Notes: a model not told the origin generated them from the letters alone. A stretch of DNA of 64,000 nt from Melieria omissa (GCA_963971225.1 OZ020267.1:70221718-70285717), one strand, 5' to 3'. Counted from the first letter of the stretch, positions 37,771 through 51,195 are shown. Made by a program: numbers and translations.

Positions 37771-38510
37771 TAGCTTTGATTCCGGAAAAATAGTTCTACT
37801 GGATTCAGCTTTGATTGCGAACAAGATGTGATATCATATCAACTGTCCATAGGGTCTGTAATATACCCATGATTTCATCAGTAATCCAGGTAAATCATTC
37901 TGAAAAATGTTTGAAACTTATATTCTGACAGAAAATCTTATTGGACACATATATATACAGTACTTTTCGCTTAAAGCGAACTTCGAGGGACCGGGCAAAA
38001 TGGTTCGTTTTAACCGAAAGTTCGCTTTAAAACATAGAGCGCGTACTTTTGAAATTGGTTCGTTTTAGGCGGAAAATCGTTTTAAACGGGTTCGTTGTAA
38101 GCGAAAAGCACTGTATATATATATATAGATTTAATTCCTGATAGAAGATGTTACGGAGTTCAGATTGGATTCCAAACAAGTTGGTATCAAATGGTTAGGT
38201 CAACTCTAGAGATAGAAAAAACCTTTATTAAGGTTTGTATACCCCTGATTTCATAAGTAACTTTAGTGAGGCCAATTGAAAATATTTGAGTTTCATATAC
38301 TCACAGAAAATCTTAAAGAATATGGCTTCTGACAGAAAGCGCTACTGAATTTTGAATTGATTGGGTACAAATTGCGGTATCACAAAGGCCCTCTTTGGCC
38401 TTCGAGGTGTTTCAGAGTAGTCACGATTATCTGCTTACCTACCTACCTAGCTTTGATTTCTGGTAGAAAGTACTGCTAAATCTTCAAAATTTTGCCATAA
38501 GTCTACTTGA
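37771..38510. repeat. degenerate tandem repeat, period about 198 bp, interrupted by a MITE
   Basis: Three units start near 37771, 38126 and 38325, with a partial fourth near 38451. They share a TTGATTCC-like start, a run resembling ACCCATGATTTCATCAGTAA and a CACAGAAAATCTTA-like tail. Subtracting the 156-bp MITE and its TA duplication makes the first spacing 197 bp against 199 bp for the next. Confidence 0.72.
37958..38113. mobile_element. 156-bp TA-flanked MITE (pogo/Tc1-like), second family
   Basis: It starts CAGTACTTTTCGCTTAAAGC and ends with the inverted form (AAGCGAAAAGCACTG), with TA on both sides (37956-37957 and 38114-38115). TTCGTTTTA and TTCGCTTTAA words recur inside. It has no coding capacity. 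Its sequence differs from the 8808 family, but it shares the CAGT terminus and TA target. Confidence 0.88.
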
Positions 38511-38929
38511 TTTAATCTTAACTCTTTGTAGATTTTGTTTCTCTTTGCCAACGGGTACAAACATTTTAGACAAAACAATTTAAAACCCGTTGAAAGCTAT
38601 AAATTTCTTCACTGAGATCTGAGATTGAGATCTGTAAAATGGCTATAAAAGCTGTGGAAGCGTCTTCTCACTAATTAAATCATAGTTTAGAGTCATGATA
38701 GATGTTTTTAAAGGTTTTTTAGAGAACTGAATCACACACGGAAACTTCTGACACTTTCTGTACTAAGCAGAAGCAATATATAAAGTTCTCTTCGATCGAA
38801 AACTAACTTTACTTGTTCCAGTCCTTGTAGCTGTTCTTCTTTTTCAAAAATCCACGACATGATTGACCCTGTCTACAGTGACTTGTTGATGTCAGGTTTC
38901 CAGTTCAGTTATACAAAGTTTTCCATAGG

Positions 38930-39110
38930 CTTTGAATCTCTTTTAGCCGGAATGTTGCTTTCCCAAACCTAAGCATATCCGATAACTTAAGGTCCAGAAG
39001 CTCTTTCTCCCGATGAATCATACTGTCAAGGCACATGTGCCTCTGCTGCCCGAAAGCTGGGCACTCACATATAAAGTGCACCGAGGTCTCGTTCGCACTG
39101 AGTCTTTAAC
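38930..39110 (-). pseudogene. decayed LINE pol C-terminus, fragment 2
   Basis: On the minus strand 39102-38960 reads NETSVHFICECPAFGQQRH, then MCLDSMIHREKELLDLKLSD, continuing to a FGKATF-like end in one frame. This is the cysteine/histidine knuckle (ETxxHxxxxCP) of LINE polymerase C-termini. The upstream part of the element is not recognisable. It is less damaged over this short span than the copy at 31.8 kb. Confidence 0.7.
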
Positions 39111-41279
39111 CCCAATAAGAAAATTACAAACAATAATATTAATGCCCCTAGATTCGTTGACCAGCGTAGGAATCTTGGTCAGTGCTTCCTGAGTGAATTT
39201 TGAATCCTTTTAATTGCTTTATGCGTATAGCGACTCAAAATAATTTGTTTACTTACATATATTCTAATTGCTGAGCTCATTGAATCATCAGATGTCAGAC
39301 TGAACGATTTTTGGACCTAAATGGGCTTTGCCTACTAGACATGAAGATCCATTGTGATACCACAAGCAGTCACTACTCATTAAGCCAGTTTGAGCTGCTC
39401 ACTAAGTTTAGCATAATGTGAATATTGACTGGATCCCCTTGGTTATCAAGGTGACTACTCCTTCCTTTGAATAATGTAAGACAAGTACATAGATGGAATT
39501 CGCGCCCAAATCGCACCTAAACAATTACACAGTTTCCATATTGCACAAAGTAACACAGCAACACTGCGTCAGGGAACTATTTGTGGACAGATGACTTGAG
39601 ACTTGAATACCATTAAATTCCACCACTGACAACACTCACCAGAACAAAGTTCCCCTCTTTATATAAAAACTGCGTATTCAACTTTGCAAATGATGTCATT
39701 TTAAATTGTTACACTGCAGTGTCCATTTTTCGTAAATTGTTTAGTATGAATGATAAATTTATAGCACAAACCGTTGGGTGTTCGAGCAGCTGCCAAGCAC
39801 TTTAAACGCTTCTTTCTATATTTAAATGGCGCATTCAGCTCGTCGGCATTCATGGCAGCGCCGTGTAAAATTTGAAAATCATTCGTTAAAAATGATTTGC
39901 CACCGAACGGCAATTAGTCTTTCTTTTGTACAGCGCGCAATGCATTTGTGACACGCAAAAATTAACGCTCCGCTGAGTCATGGCACAGAGACGCTGCCCA
40001 CTCGGGCGATGAGCCGCCATAGCACACGGCAGAACGGCAGTCAAGGCGAGGTGTATCATCGCTAACACCAACAACTACAACAACAATAAAAACAACGCCA
40101 GCAATATCGTCAGCGCACAAATCGACACATGATTGCGGTCGCTGAAGAAGAAGAAGAAGAAGAAGAGATGCGCTGCGAAGAAGAAACAAAACTACTCGAT
40201 TTGCATGCTGAAAGTGCACTCATGTAGTTGTTGTTCTTGATGTTGTTGTAATAACATTAATTTATTAAAGCGCCACACTAATAGCAAAATGCAGTTGTAA
40301 AAGCGGCTGAAAAGTTGCAACGTTGCCATGCGAGCAATAAAATCGCTTGGAAAACGTTTGTTTGGTATGGCGACGCAACGTGAAAAGCGTCTACGAGATT
40401 TTCACGAAATAATAACAACAAATTTAGAGTTGGAATAAGCAAATGCAACAAAACAGCAGCGTCAAACCTATAAAAAGCCCTATAAAAAAACTTTAAGGCT
40501 GCCAACTGAAAATAGCAACAAAACGAACAACAACAACAACACTACAGACAGCGCCAGAAATTCGAAAATCCCAATGCAGACGCCGCACGCGTGCATTTTT
40601 CCGTTTCTCGAATTTAGATCGGGATGCGGCTTTTTTATTTCGGAAAGAGTCACTCACACACACACGCACGCACACACTGACTGTCTGACTATTGAAAAAA
40701 GTGCAATTGTGAATGCAACGCTCTACGGTTGCTGCTGCGGATGTGGCAGTTGTTGCGGCACGGCGCTGTTGGCGCGAGGAAATGGGGGAAGTGGCGCATT
40801 TTTGTGACTGTTTCGGCTGCGTTCGCCGTTCGCGTTCATGTGTTTCTATGTGAATTTATGTTGGCTTTTAACGATCTCGAGTGAGCTATTTGAAATATGT
40901 TCCCTTTTTTCGGCTGCTACCTTGCGTTTTATTTTGGGGCGCCGAATTTTTGACAGCTATTTTTAAAAATGTATTTTGTTAGACTTTGTATTATCGGGGA
41001 ATTTTCACACTTTTCGTATGGGTTGAAGATGCAAATCTAGGCAGCGAAAAACTGTTCACTTCGAATGTTTCAATTAATGCGGAATTACAAAATTTGTTTC
41101 TCGCTTAATTCGGATTTAATTGCAAGTGTAAATGAAAAATGCAATTCATGCTGAATACAATACAAATTATTTTGAATTGTAGATACATTTTAGAAAATGA
41201 ATCTCCGCTAAGACGAGATTTTTTGAAATTTGACCTCTAAAGATGAATTAAGGTGTCTGAAGAAACGAGATTTTATGGG
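39111..41279. other. noncoding DNA
   Basis: No gene supported. 39700-40850 is GC-richer. It holds a (GAA)n microsatellite at 40143-40167 and a CACACACACGCACGC run near 40655. The short frames overlap on opposite strands. The rest is AT-rich unique sequence. Confidence 0.4.
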
Positions 41280-42140
41280 CTTATTAATTTCAAATTTGGT
41301 GAAAATGGATACTCGAATGAAATAAAAAATAATTCGAAACGTGTTTTGTTAGATTATCGAAAATTAAATTTAACAGATCAACAATGGGTTAAGTTTCGTA
41401 TACGGGAAGACATGAACCGGTGAAATAAAAATCAACCTCGAAATAAAATAAAAGTAGAAATGTGTTTTTAAGTTTTTTTGAAAATCAATATCTGATAAGG
41501 TCAACGAAAGACATGTTGATTTTTTTACTTCAAACTTAGTTAAACCATTTCAAATGTGACATAATTTGACATGTATTTTTCATTTTTCGAAAATCAAAAT
41601 CTGATGGGTTAAAGTTTGCATGGAGAAATAATATTAAATTAATTTTTTGACTTCAAACTTTGTAAAACCACTTCAAATGGGAAATCATTTGACACGTGTT
41701 TTTCATTTTTTTGAAAATCAAAATCTGACTTGGTGAACGATGGGTTAAAAGTTTGTATGGAAAAATATGATTAATTGGTTTTTTGGCTTCCAACTTTCTA
41801 AAACCACTTGAAATGAGAAATAATTAGGCACGTGTTTTTCAATTTTTGAAAATTAAAATCTGACTTGGTGAACGATGGGTTAAAAGTTTGTATGGAAAGA
41901 CTGAAAAAACTTGAATTAATTTATTAGTTAATGGATCAATTGACTTTAAACTCTATGAAAGAGAAATATTCAAGAATGGGTTAAAAGTATGACTTGGAAA
42001 CCATGATGTAATAGGCCTGACTCAATATGCTGAAATCATTTCAAATGAAAAATAATTACACAAATATTTTTCATTTGTTTGGTCAAAATCTGAAATAATC
42101 AATTAAGGGTTAAAAGGAACGTGATGTATTGACTTCAGAC
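41280..42140 (+). repeat. degenerate satellite-like tandem array, period about 123-156 bp
   Basis: About six or seven units share CTTCAAACTT, then AAACCACTTCAAATG, CACGTGTTTTTCATTTTT, GAAAATCAAAATCTGA and GATGGGTTAAAAGTTTGTAT. Anchor words fall near 41287, 41527, 41650, 41786 and 41942. The central two units are most alike. A related unit lies inverted at 48236-48436, so this is a dispersed family. Confidence 0.82.
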
Positions 42141-45100
42141 TTGCGTGCAAGGTCGCCGGACACTGCTAGTCAATTATATAAAAGAAAACAATATAAGTGC
42201 TCAGCCAAGAGTAATGAATGAACCTTACAAGTAATTAGTATTAAGGACTATTTCACAGTTTGTTTGAATTTAAGTCAAACAAATAAATTTACAACAATGT
42301 TTTTCTTTTTAACTGTGTGTAAAAATCTTGACACTGCGCTGATTAATGCCAATTGAGAAATTTTTTGCATACTTTGCATTCTCTGAGGCAGTAAATTTTC
42401 CACTTTTCAGTGCAGCAATGCGGCAGTGAAAATAAACAAATAGTATAAATTTCAAGTGGCGCCAACTGATAATAACAACAATGTCCATAAATTTCAAGCA
42501 CACAATAGTTGATTACATAAATAAACAGCATTGATTAAGAGCAACGTAAATAAAATGCGGCCCGAATCAAACATGACAAATGTCTTGAAACGGCTGACCC
42601 GCGGCGAGAAAAGTAGAAGCAGAAAGAGACAAAGAACGGCAAAGCTAGACAGTTGCACATACGGCAGCTGTCTTAATTGACAGATGAAGTTGCCAACAAT
42701 TGGCTACACGCCGATTGCTTCAAGCGGCATTTAGACAAAATGTGCCTAATTGGCCGTGAAAGCGACCAACAATTCTAAAGAAGTGTGATTTGTATAGAAT
42801 ATATAAAAAAAATATATATGCAAAAAATAAAACTACTTACAAAGCAAGAATTTATGGCTCAAGAAAACAAAAACAAGGAGGCATGCCAGAGAAATGAGTG
42901 TCAGTGAGTTGTGACACGTGTGCCGAGCAATTAAAGTGAACGCAAAAAATGCCTCAAAGCTAAAAGATTCGGTGTTGTAGCGAATTTGCAATGCCCACAA
43001 ATGGTCAAGTCAAAACGCTGAAATGTCACAAAAAAACTTGTTTGTATTTTGTTATTATTCATTAGAAAATTATGCTAATAAAAACGCACAAAAAATAAAT
43101 ATTAATACAAGAATCTGAAGGCAAAGAAGGCAACGAATACGAGTGTCTATAAAGTATGAAAAATTCGTCAACATGAGCAAAGCATTTAAGCCACTTTGTT
43201 TGTTATTTTTTGCATGGTTTTGGAATGTGGTTCTCAAGGAATGTGACGGCTTAATGAGGCACAAAAGATAGTTTTGGACGCTTTTATGTCTACAGATTTT
43301 CACGTACTGAAATTTTTTACTCACGCTGTTTTTGCTTAATGGACTTTTAGAAAAAAGCACAACAATGACAATCAATTACTTCATGAGGAGCTTAAAATTG
43401 GTGTATGTACTGAATGAACAAAGGCACAGCGACTTCAAACTAAACGTTTGACATTCAAATTCAAATACGTAGCCTGCAGTCGGCCAACAAATTGGGCACC
43501 TAAACGACAGTCAACTTGTGAGCAATTGTTGTAATACACAAAGCCACACAGCTAGCCAGCCAAATAGTCAGATAAATGGTTGGAAACAGTCGAAAAGCAA
43601 ACTGGTTACATGTGTCCAAGACAAAATTCAACGTCTACTTCAAGTTGAGCTTTCTTCAGCCACAGCTTTTAAAATCTTTCAAATACCTTTTTGTCGCAAT
43701 TCTTGGAATTTTACACAAAGATGTTGCATCAACAACGACATATTTTCACCAACTCTTTAGTAACTTTCAACCAAAAGTAAACAATGCTGTTTAACTAGAA
43801 TTTATAATGAAAAGACGTGGAGAAAAGAGAGAGCAAACTCTGTACATGTACTTTACTTGATGTTTGTTTGGTGTCACAAGTTTTTTGGGAGATTTCAAGG
43901 AACTCTGGTGCTTTCGGTTCACGGTTAGTGTATTTGAGGTCTGAGTTCAAGCCGTTTTGGTTGACATTTTTTTAATACAAAGTATGGGAATTTATTCGAA
44001 TTCTTTAGCTTCTACCAATTTTTTGCACTTCAAACTTTGATTGGCATTAAGAAGAGTTTAAGACTTTCTTAAGAACTCAACTCGTACGCTTCGTGAAAAT
44101 AGTGATTAATAAAATTTTCAATTTTCTGTTACCGAAAATCTTTCTGGGTTTAAGCTCCACCAAGTTTAGGGCAAAACTTATGTCAAGCAATTTTTTAATA
44201 TTTTTATTATAACAATTTTTTAATATTTGTTTATTAAGTTCCGCTTAATTTTATGCTTTAACAGTATTTAACAACACAATTTTTTGATGTGGTTGCCGCA
44301 CTAAAATTGTTTTCAATTTTCTATTTGAGCGTTTTTTATGCATCCACACAAACAATTTCCTATAACAACGCGCGTACTCATGTACTCAGCAAGAAAATAA
44401 AAGAATTTGATGTGAAAAATTTGCGGTAATTAAAATTTTAATACCGTAACATGTAGTTTTGAAGTTATGACCGCGTCAGCAAACTAACCTAAAAAAATAA
44501 CAAAAACCTAAATAGAAAACATATCAAAAACCTAATAACTTAACAAAAAATAAAAGAAAAAAACAAAAGAAAAAAAATCGAAAAACCTAAAAAAAATAGA
44601 AAAAAGTCACTTTTACACATTAACACTTAACGTTATTTAATTAAATTAATGGCCGTTTAGTATGTCGCATTGTTAGTGTTTTTTGCGTATGTACACTCGT
44701 TATTGTTTGTTGTTATGGTTGTTGTTGTTACAGTAGAAGTTCTTGTTGCGAAAGGCTGCAGGCAGCGCTTGAAGTGCGCGCAGTGCTCGAGCGAACGAGT
44801 CAGCCACCGTGTTACGCGTTCGTCCGGCAGTGGGGGCCGCTGGTCGTGGCTGCGTGTGAAGCGCCGAAACAAATGAAAACGTGCTGGCGAACAGAAAAAA
44901 GAGTAGCAAAAAAAGGAGTTGAAAACGCACGAGTTGCTGCCAAGAATTGCTAAAAGTCAAGTGGCAAGAAAGCAATAACAAATCATGCGGCACAAGTGAA
45001 GTACAAACAAGGCAGAAGAGGAGTAGCTGAGTTGTTGTTGTTGTTGTTGGGGTTTTCAAAATTACAAAACGGGAAGGGGAATGGCGAACTATTGAAGTGG

Positions 45101-48100
45101 CCGTTGCTGAAACCACAAATTTACTTAATTTATGTGGCTAAAATGACAACAACAACCACAACTCTGAAAACTTCGTATGAACGGATGTCAGTGATTTCGA
45201 GTGGCAGCCATTGGACTCGCGCTGCCATGTGGACAAGAGTCGGCGGCATTGCAAGGGCAAGGGCGACCCACAGTGTGCGGGTGTAGTTGCCTTTGCTTGT
45301 GTGCGCAAAATGACTTGTGCTTTTTATTTATTATTGTAAGTGGCAGTTGTTGTTGTTGGTCAGTACAGCTAGTGGCTAGAGTCGCAATTCAGTGGCAACT
45401 TCCTTTTGCTGACTACTTACGGCTTACAGCTTTATTTATTTATCTGTTGTTGTGGTTTTTGTTGTTGTTATTGTGGTTTTTCATCATAAAAATATTAAAG
45501 CTGGCATTTTGTAATCAAAAGTAAATTACAAACACCAGGGGAGAAAAAAACGTAATTCCCACGCGTCTTTCAGCACGTCTTTTGTGGTATTACACCCGCC
45601 TCTTCTTCTTCCTCCTCTCGATGTTCCTATTCTTCTTCCATGTACTGACAACACGATTTATGCGTCTTTATCTGTCATTGGTACAGCTTCTTCAACGCGT
45701 TGATGTCTGTCTTTTCTTCGAAATTGCTGCCCTTCACAAGCGTTGCCTTGCGGCCCATAAGTTGTGCCAATTGTGTTGTTGTTGTTGTTGTTAGTTAGTT
45801 AAGCACAGCAGCCACTAGACTTTCAAGTGTTGCTGACTGTTTCGCTGGAAATGTTTGCTACTGCATTTAGCATTCACTTCACTCTACTTTATTCCACTCC
45901 ACTTTTCTCTCCCCCTCCCCCTTGTTTTATTCATTTTTCAACTGTGTTTGCTGCTAGTTTTTTCTGTTAGTTTTCTTCTTCTGCCTCCTGCTACTCCACT
46001 TTGTATAACTCTCTGCGGCATTTACTCCACTTGCAGCCATCCATTCGTCTGCAATCTGCCGCTTTGAGCGCAACTCTTGCGTCTCGTTTCCAGCGGTACA
46101 ACTCGACTCCGACTCCAACTTGGTCTCTAATTGCGTGTTAACATGATAAGTGGAATTGTTGTTGGTGTTCGCCTTAGCAGTTCTCATCTTCAGGCTGCGT
46201 GAATTAGAAGAAGAGGAAGCAGCGACGCGCAGTTCATAGGAAATTTATTCTAAAGCAGTGTACGCCATAGTGCTCACACGCACAAGTGTGCTGTAAGTAG
46301 TGGGGGAAGGGATGAGAGGGGGTGCGGGAGGGAAAATATGCTCTATGCATACAGTGACCATATGTCGGGTATTTCGTAGTGAATTCCAACTAACGCTCAC
46401 TGTACTGTTTCTTTATTTTTCAGGGCGTCAGATGGTCTCATTTATTTGTTAAGCCTTACTAATGTTTATTTCAAAGAAGAAAAATGTTGGAATAAAAAAC
46501 ACTTAATAAGTAAATATAAAAAATTTTTATATATTGTAAAACTTTTTTTGGTTAGGAAGATTTCTTATTTCATATATTCAAGGTCATATTTTTTGCTCTT
46601 TAAACAACTTTAAAAAAATGTTCAATGTTTTCATAGTTAAAGAAGAGAAAAGCTGAAAGCAAGCTTTTCCAACAAGATGGTCACCTTAATGTAATGCCAG
46701 TATGCAGTTTATGGTTTTGAATCTGCACTGCTCATTTGATTTGTGGGTAAAAGTGGTTTCAATTTGCTGATGAGTGTTGCCGTTGAGTGCTTCAAGAAGG
46801 TGTTAGACAGGCACAAGTTATGCGAGTCTGCTCGTTTGTAGTGGTAACAGTCGCAGCGGTGCAGTGTTCAGTGGAAACCAAAGATTTGACCTTCTTTTGT
46901 GGTGAAGAAGAGCAACGTGAAGAAGCGTTTGAAAGCTAAAAACACAATTTTGATTGTATGTAAATAAGTAAAAAAATCATAGGTTTATGCATGAAATTTG
47001 AAAAATTAGGAAATATAAATTAAATAAAAATTTTAAATTATAAAATATCAAAAATTACAAAAAATATCTATAAGAAGATATAAACAAATTTAACAATATA
47101 TAGAAATAAAAAAATATAAAAATAAAAAATCAAAAATATTAAAAATTCAAAAATTGTTTTCAGTAGAATTTGACATTTTTATAGGAAATTTATTTTCTTT
47201 CTGAAAACAATAAAGTAAAAACTCTCATATATCATAATTCAAATTCGGCAATTCTCCAACTGTGAACAATACACAAATCCATTAAAAAATCTTAAATGCT
47301 ACGCAATAAACTAAAAATAAAATATTACAAATTTAACGACAATGTTAAAATAACAAATACTGAAAGAAAAAAAATAAATCAAATAGATTCGTGTGTGACT
47401 CACACAACACATGTGAGGATTTAAAAAAATGAAAGCAATAAAAAACGCTACAAAAACCGAAAGCGCAAAGTCAAAGCATCAAAAAACTTGTTGAGCAAAT
47501 TAATGCGGTTTGGTTAGTATACAAAAACCAAATTAAAGAAAAACCAAAAAAATAAAAAGACAAAATCAAAATATATAATGCATGCAAATAAAAACCACTG
47601 AACAAAAACAAAAATTAAAACAAATATATATAATGTATGCAAATAAAAACAACAAACTGAACGAAAGAAAAATAACCAAATCGAACAAATACCAAAATAA
47701 AAACGACTCATGTCTACAAAAAACCACGTTGTGAAATACCAAGAAAAAACGCGACAGTGCCAATGTCAAAGAAAGGCCAAAAACGACAACAACAATGGGC
47801 CCCAACCAAAGCAACAACCTAACGGCAAATGACAAAGAGGCGTGCAAAAAAAAAAATACAAAATGAATGCGAAGAAAAATGCATAAAACCCATATGAATG
47901 ATGTGCGTAGGCGTGCAAAAAATATAAGCGAAAAACAAAAACAAAATGAAAGGCAAAAATGCGCTGATTTGTGCAAATTTAAAAAACACAAAACAAGAAA
48001 CTTAAAATCAAAACAAATATACAGAAACAGAAATATTGTTAATTTTTAAGAGTTTATTCTCTAAAACTATGTGACAACTTTAATAAAAATTAATAAAAAT

Positions 48101-48199
48101 TTATCTAAATGAATATTTAACTAGAGTTCATAAGCTCGTCAGATTCATTCAGATTCAGCTCGACTAAGTATACAAAAAATCTGGTACAATCGCGTTTCT
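42141..48199. other. noncoding DNA, mostly AT-rich
   Basis: No gene supported. 44650-45300 is GC-richer, includes CAA/TTG tracts and resembles leader or regulatory DNA. 46960-47750 is extremely A-rich, with a small direct repeat (ATATATAATGCATGCAAATA-like at 47571 and about 47626). GTGTGTGACTCACACA near 47390 is a short palindrome. Frames up to 141 codons at 47566-47991 (minus) reflect A-rich composition. Confidence 0.4.
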
Positions 48200-48235
48200 C
48201 TTAACCCCTTTTTGACCCCCGGATTTTGAGAAAAA

Positions 48236-48436
48236 AATGTCAAATTTCAATAGAATCATTAATTCGTCTTTTTCACAGTTTTGATAGGCCCATCGGTTCA
48301 TGTTTTTTCAGTCTTTCCGTATGCAATCCTTAAACTTGATCCCGTTTGATTTTGATTTTCGAAAAACAGGATCATACGTGTTGAATTATATTTGATTTGG
48401 AGTATTTTCACCAAGTTTGAAATCAATACGGCCATT
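48236..48436 (-). repeat. inverted dispersed copy of the 41-kb array unit
   Basis: Read on the minus strand it gives TTTCAAACTTGGTGAAAATA, then ATAATTCAACACGTATGAT, CGAAAATCAAAATCAAACGG and CGGAAAGACTGAAAAAACAT. This tracks the words and order of the array at 41280-42140. It sits directly against the TTAA-flanked MITE at 48440. Confidence 0.7.
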
Positions 48437-48439
48437 TAA

Positions 48440-48523
48440 CCCCTTTTCGACATGAAAATAACAGCCCGCTGTATGAATTGTATGGGCTGTAGTCCAATAT
48501 ATTGGACATTGTGACTGAAACGG
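48440..48523 (-). mobile_element. 84-bp TTAA-flanked MITE (piggyBac-like), copy B
   Basis: Bounded by TTAA at 48436-48439 and 48524-48527. Read on the minus strand it begins CCGTTTCAGTCACAATGTCC and contains ATATTGGACTACAGCCCATA, matching copy A at 5576-5658. Another TTAACCCCTTTTTGACCC start lies at 48200, so the element and the flanking repeat may together be one larger TTAA unit. Confidence 0.78.
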
Positions 48524-48527
48524 TTAA

Positions 48528-50214
48528 TCACTAATCTCCATGCAACACCTTAACCCATGTATTACCCCTTTAGACATGTTTTACCCCTTCGAAAGATCCC
48601 CTCTAAGCGGATTTTAATTTTCTAGCGTGTACCTACAGTGAAAATTTCATGTTTGTAGCTTTAGTGGTTTGGGTTGGACAATGTTGAATTAGCCAGTTAG
48701 TCAGAATAAAAAGTTATATACATAGCATATATACATACAAGTATAGGTATAGATTAGAAATATCTGAAAAATAAATAATGAATAAGTTTTTCTTGGCGTG
48801 GTGCTGTCAAATGCTCCTCGCTGTGATTACGCAGAATCTGTTATTGACTGCTCTATGTCATTGGTTGTTGTTGTGGTTTTTCGTTGAAACATTATTAAAA
48901 AAAAATGCAAAAATACGCTGCATGCAAATCGCTTTGCCACCTTTCCTACGCGCCACTATAAAACTTTTTATTTTTCCTTCCTTATTTTTGTATTTTATAT
49001 TTTTATTCTACGAAATCTTTTCTCTCTTTTTGCAGCATTTTGTCAATTTTGTTTTTTCCAATTTGTCGTTTTTATATACGTTTTGGTTACTCAATTTTAT
49101 GTTCGACGTGTGTTTGCATAATGCAAAAAACGTTTCCAAAAGGTTGTTCTTGTTGTTGTTTCCTGCTATTCTCCGCGTGCGCAAAAAAAAAACCAAATGC
49201 AGTCCATGCTCCGTTGTCAACAACAACACACTAACCGTTGCTGTTGTTGTTGTTATTGTTATTATTATTGTCGGTTAGTCATGACCTTATTCCATATGTA
49301 TGAGACGAGTTCTTCGCCAATACGAAAACAAAAACACCAATAATAAAAACAAAAACAAGCCAAACAATACAACAACACAACTTCATGCAATCTCGCTTGC
49401 GGTTTAAATGCTTTTAGGTTATGCTTCCTCTTTATTTGCACCTTTGGCTGTCGTCGCTTCGCTCGCACACATTCGTTGCTCGCTTTAGGAAGCTGCAGTT
49501 TGCACAGTTTATGCTTCTTCGCCTGTTACCGTATTTGGCTGTGCAAAAACAAAAAAACTATAAATAAAATCAATACGAACGCGTATTATGTCATTTTTGT
49601 CGCATGCGATTTGTCAATACTGCCACTTTGCTTTTGTTTTTCGTATTGAAGTTAGCTTATTTTACGCCTTTATTTTTTTGTGTTGGCTATGTTCGATTGG
49701 GTTTTAAAGCATTGGAATTTACGTTAACTCATTCATTGAATTTTTAATTGAGCGCAACCAACGCTTAAATTGCCTTGTTGCTTATTATAAATTGCACGAC
49801 ATTAATTGTGCTCGTGCGAGCACATCGGGGTATTTAGCCTGAGCTTTTATTATTATTTTGTCGATTAGTGTTGTCAAGCTGAAATTAGTTGAACCTGAAA
49901 TTAGTTAAAACTGAAATTAGTTGAACACGCCACGTTTGAGCGTCGAACCACACACTCATCCGTTGCAGTTGCTTTGCTTTGTATATGTAAATAGTAGGAA
50001 AGCTTTAGGTAGTATAAAACAGTGCGATGAGCCATATCACTCAATCAATTAAAATTGTATATATACATATATATGTATTTAACAAAGTTCATTCAAACTT
50101 CAAGTCCCAGACGCCAGAGCCGGAACCAAGTTCTGTGCTGGAACTGTCCATGAATATTTGAAAGCTCATTCACAGGTCTAAACTAAAACCCATATAATCT
50201 TATATGCATATATA
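48528..50214. other. noncoding DNA
   Basis: No gene supported. A 166-codon frame at 48778-49278 is hydrophobic and T-rich at the DNA level, with a frame on the other strand over the same bases. No family recognised. Confidence 0.4.
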
Positions 50215-51195
50215 TCTGTGGTCAAAAGCAATAACCGCCTAAGTCGAAAATTGCTGTTTCGAGCAATCCCGGTTTAAAGTTTTAGCGCGTAGTGTGTTCG
50301 TTATGGGAATGCGAATAGGTTTTTATTAATAACTTTTTTTATTTTAAAGTTACAAACTCCCCGATTTTACACAAACGTAGAGCACAGTCAAGGGAACGTG
50401 ATGACATCCATAACTCAATTTCTTCTTAAGGGGGGAGTACACTTTGATTTTTCAAAAAAATGTAATTTTTTTTTTTTGGCTTAAAATGTTCCTTGGGATG
50501 TATACTTTAATTTAGAAAAGACTCCAAGTCCGCCAGAATATTCCTTACCGCTTTACGAAGCGATTTCCTAAAACATGTACCGGCGCGCTGAGAGAGCATT
50601 TTATCTTTAAACGCGTTTATCTCGAAACGGGGCTTTTCAAACTGGCGTGGGAAATAACTCTAACCAGTTATTATTAAATTTGGATATCGCCTAGGTTTTC
50701 TTGTTTAGAATTAAATTCTGCTTAGAAATACGTATCCACATTTTCGATTTTGTCAAAAATGGATTTTTAATCCACGATTTTGTAAGCATTTTTAGGGTTA
50801 AAAAATGGACTTTTTTTCCTAAGGCCACAACTTTTGAAAACAATTAATTTAAAAAAAATCGGAATACGTATTTCTAACCCGAATTTCATTACTTATCAGG
50901 ATTTTGTTCGATTTATGTTCCAGGATCACATGGGAAGGAGTATTTTCTCACGCCGTTTTCCGACTTCCGCGCGAGGACGCCCGCGCGACCTGGTGCACCG
51001 GCCACGGGGGGACGCCAATCGAGTTCAAATACAAATTGTAGTTCGAAGGATGAGTAATAAATGGGTTATAACATATTTGCCCTCCCTGAGTGTTTTATTG
51101 CTTAAAAAAATTAACGAAAATGCCTTACTTTTTGGACGTTCAAAGTGTACTCCCCCCTTAAGTCGACTTAAGCGATTATTGCTTTTGACCACAGA
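50215..51195. mobile_element. TA-flanked MITE interrupted by a TTAA element
   Basis: The outer ends are TCTGTGGTCAAAAGCAATAA at 50215 and its inverted copy ending at 51195. They extend as about 32-bp inverted repeats (30 of 32 matching) into TCGA. TA flanks both sides (50213-50214 and 51196-51197). Removing the 728-bp inner element and one TTAA leaves about 249 bp, a normal MITE size. The insertion lies only 34 bp from the right end. Confidence 0.82.
50430..51157. mobile_element. 728-bp TTAA-flanked non-autonomous element (piggyBac-like)
   Basis: The terminal inverted repeats are perfect over 18 bp, GGGGGGAGTACACTTTGA at 50430 and its complement ending at 51157, flanked by TTAA at 50426-50429 and 51158-51161. 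The interior includes a GC-rich patch at about 50960-51020. The 122-codon open frame at 50834 runs across the right end into the host element, so it is not a transposase gene. The perfect termini suggest fairly recent movement. Confidence 0.85.

Noticed and set aside
48778..49278. 166-codon hydrophobic frame as a membrane protein
   Set aside because: T-rich DNA gives Phe/Leu runs in any frame. It ends in a GTT repeat and the opposite strand is also open.
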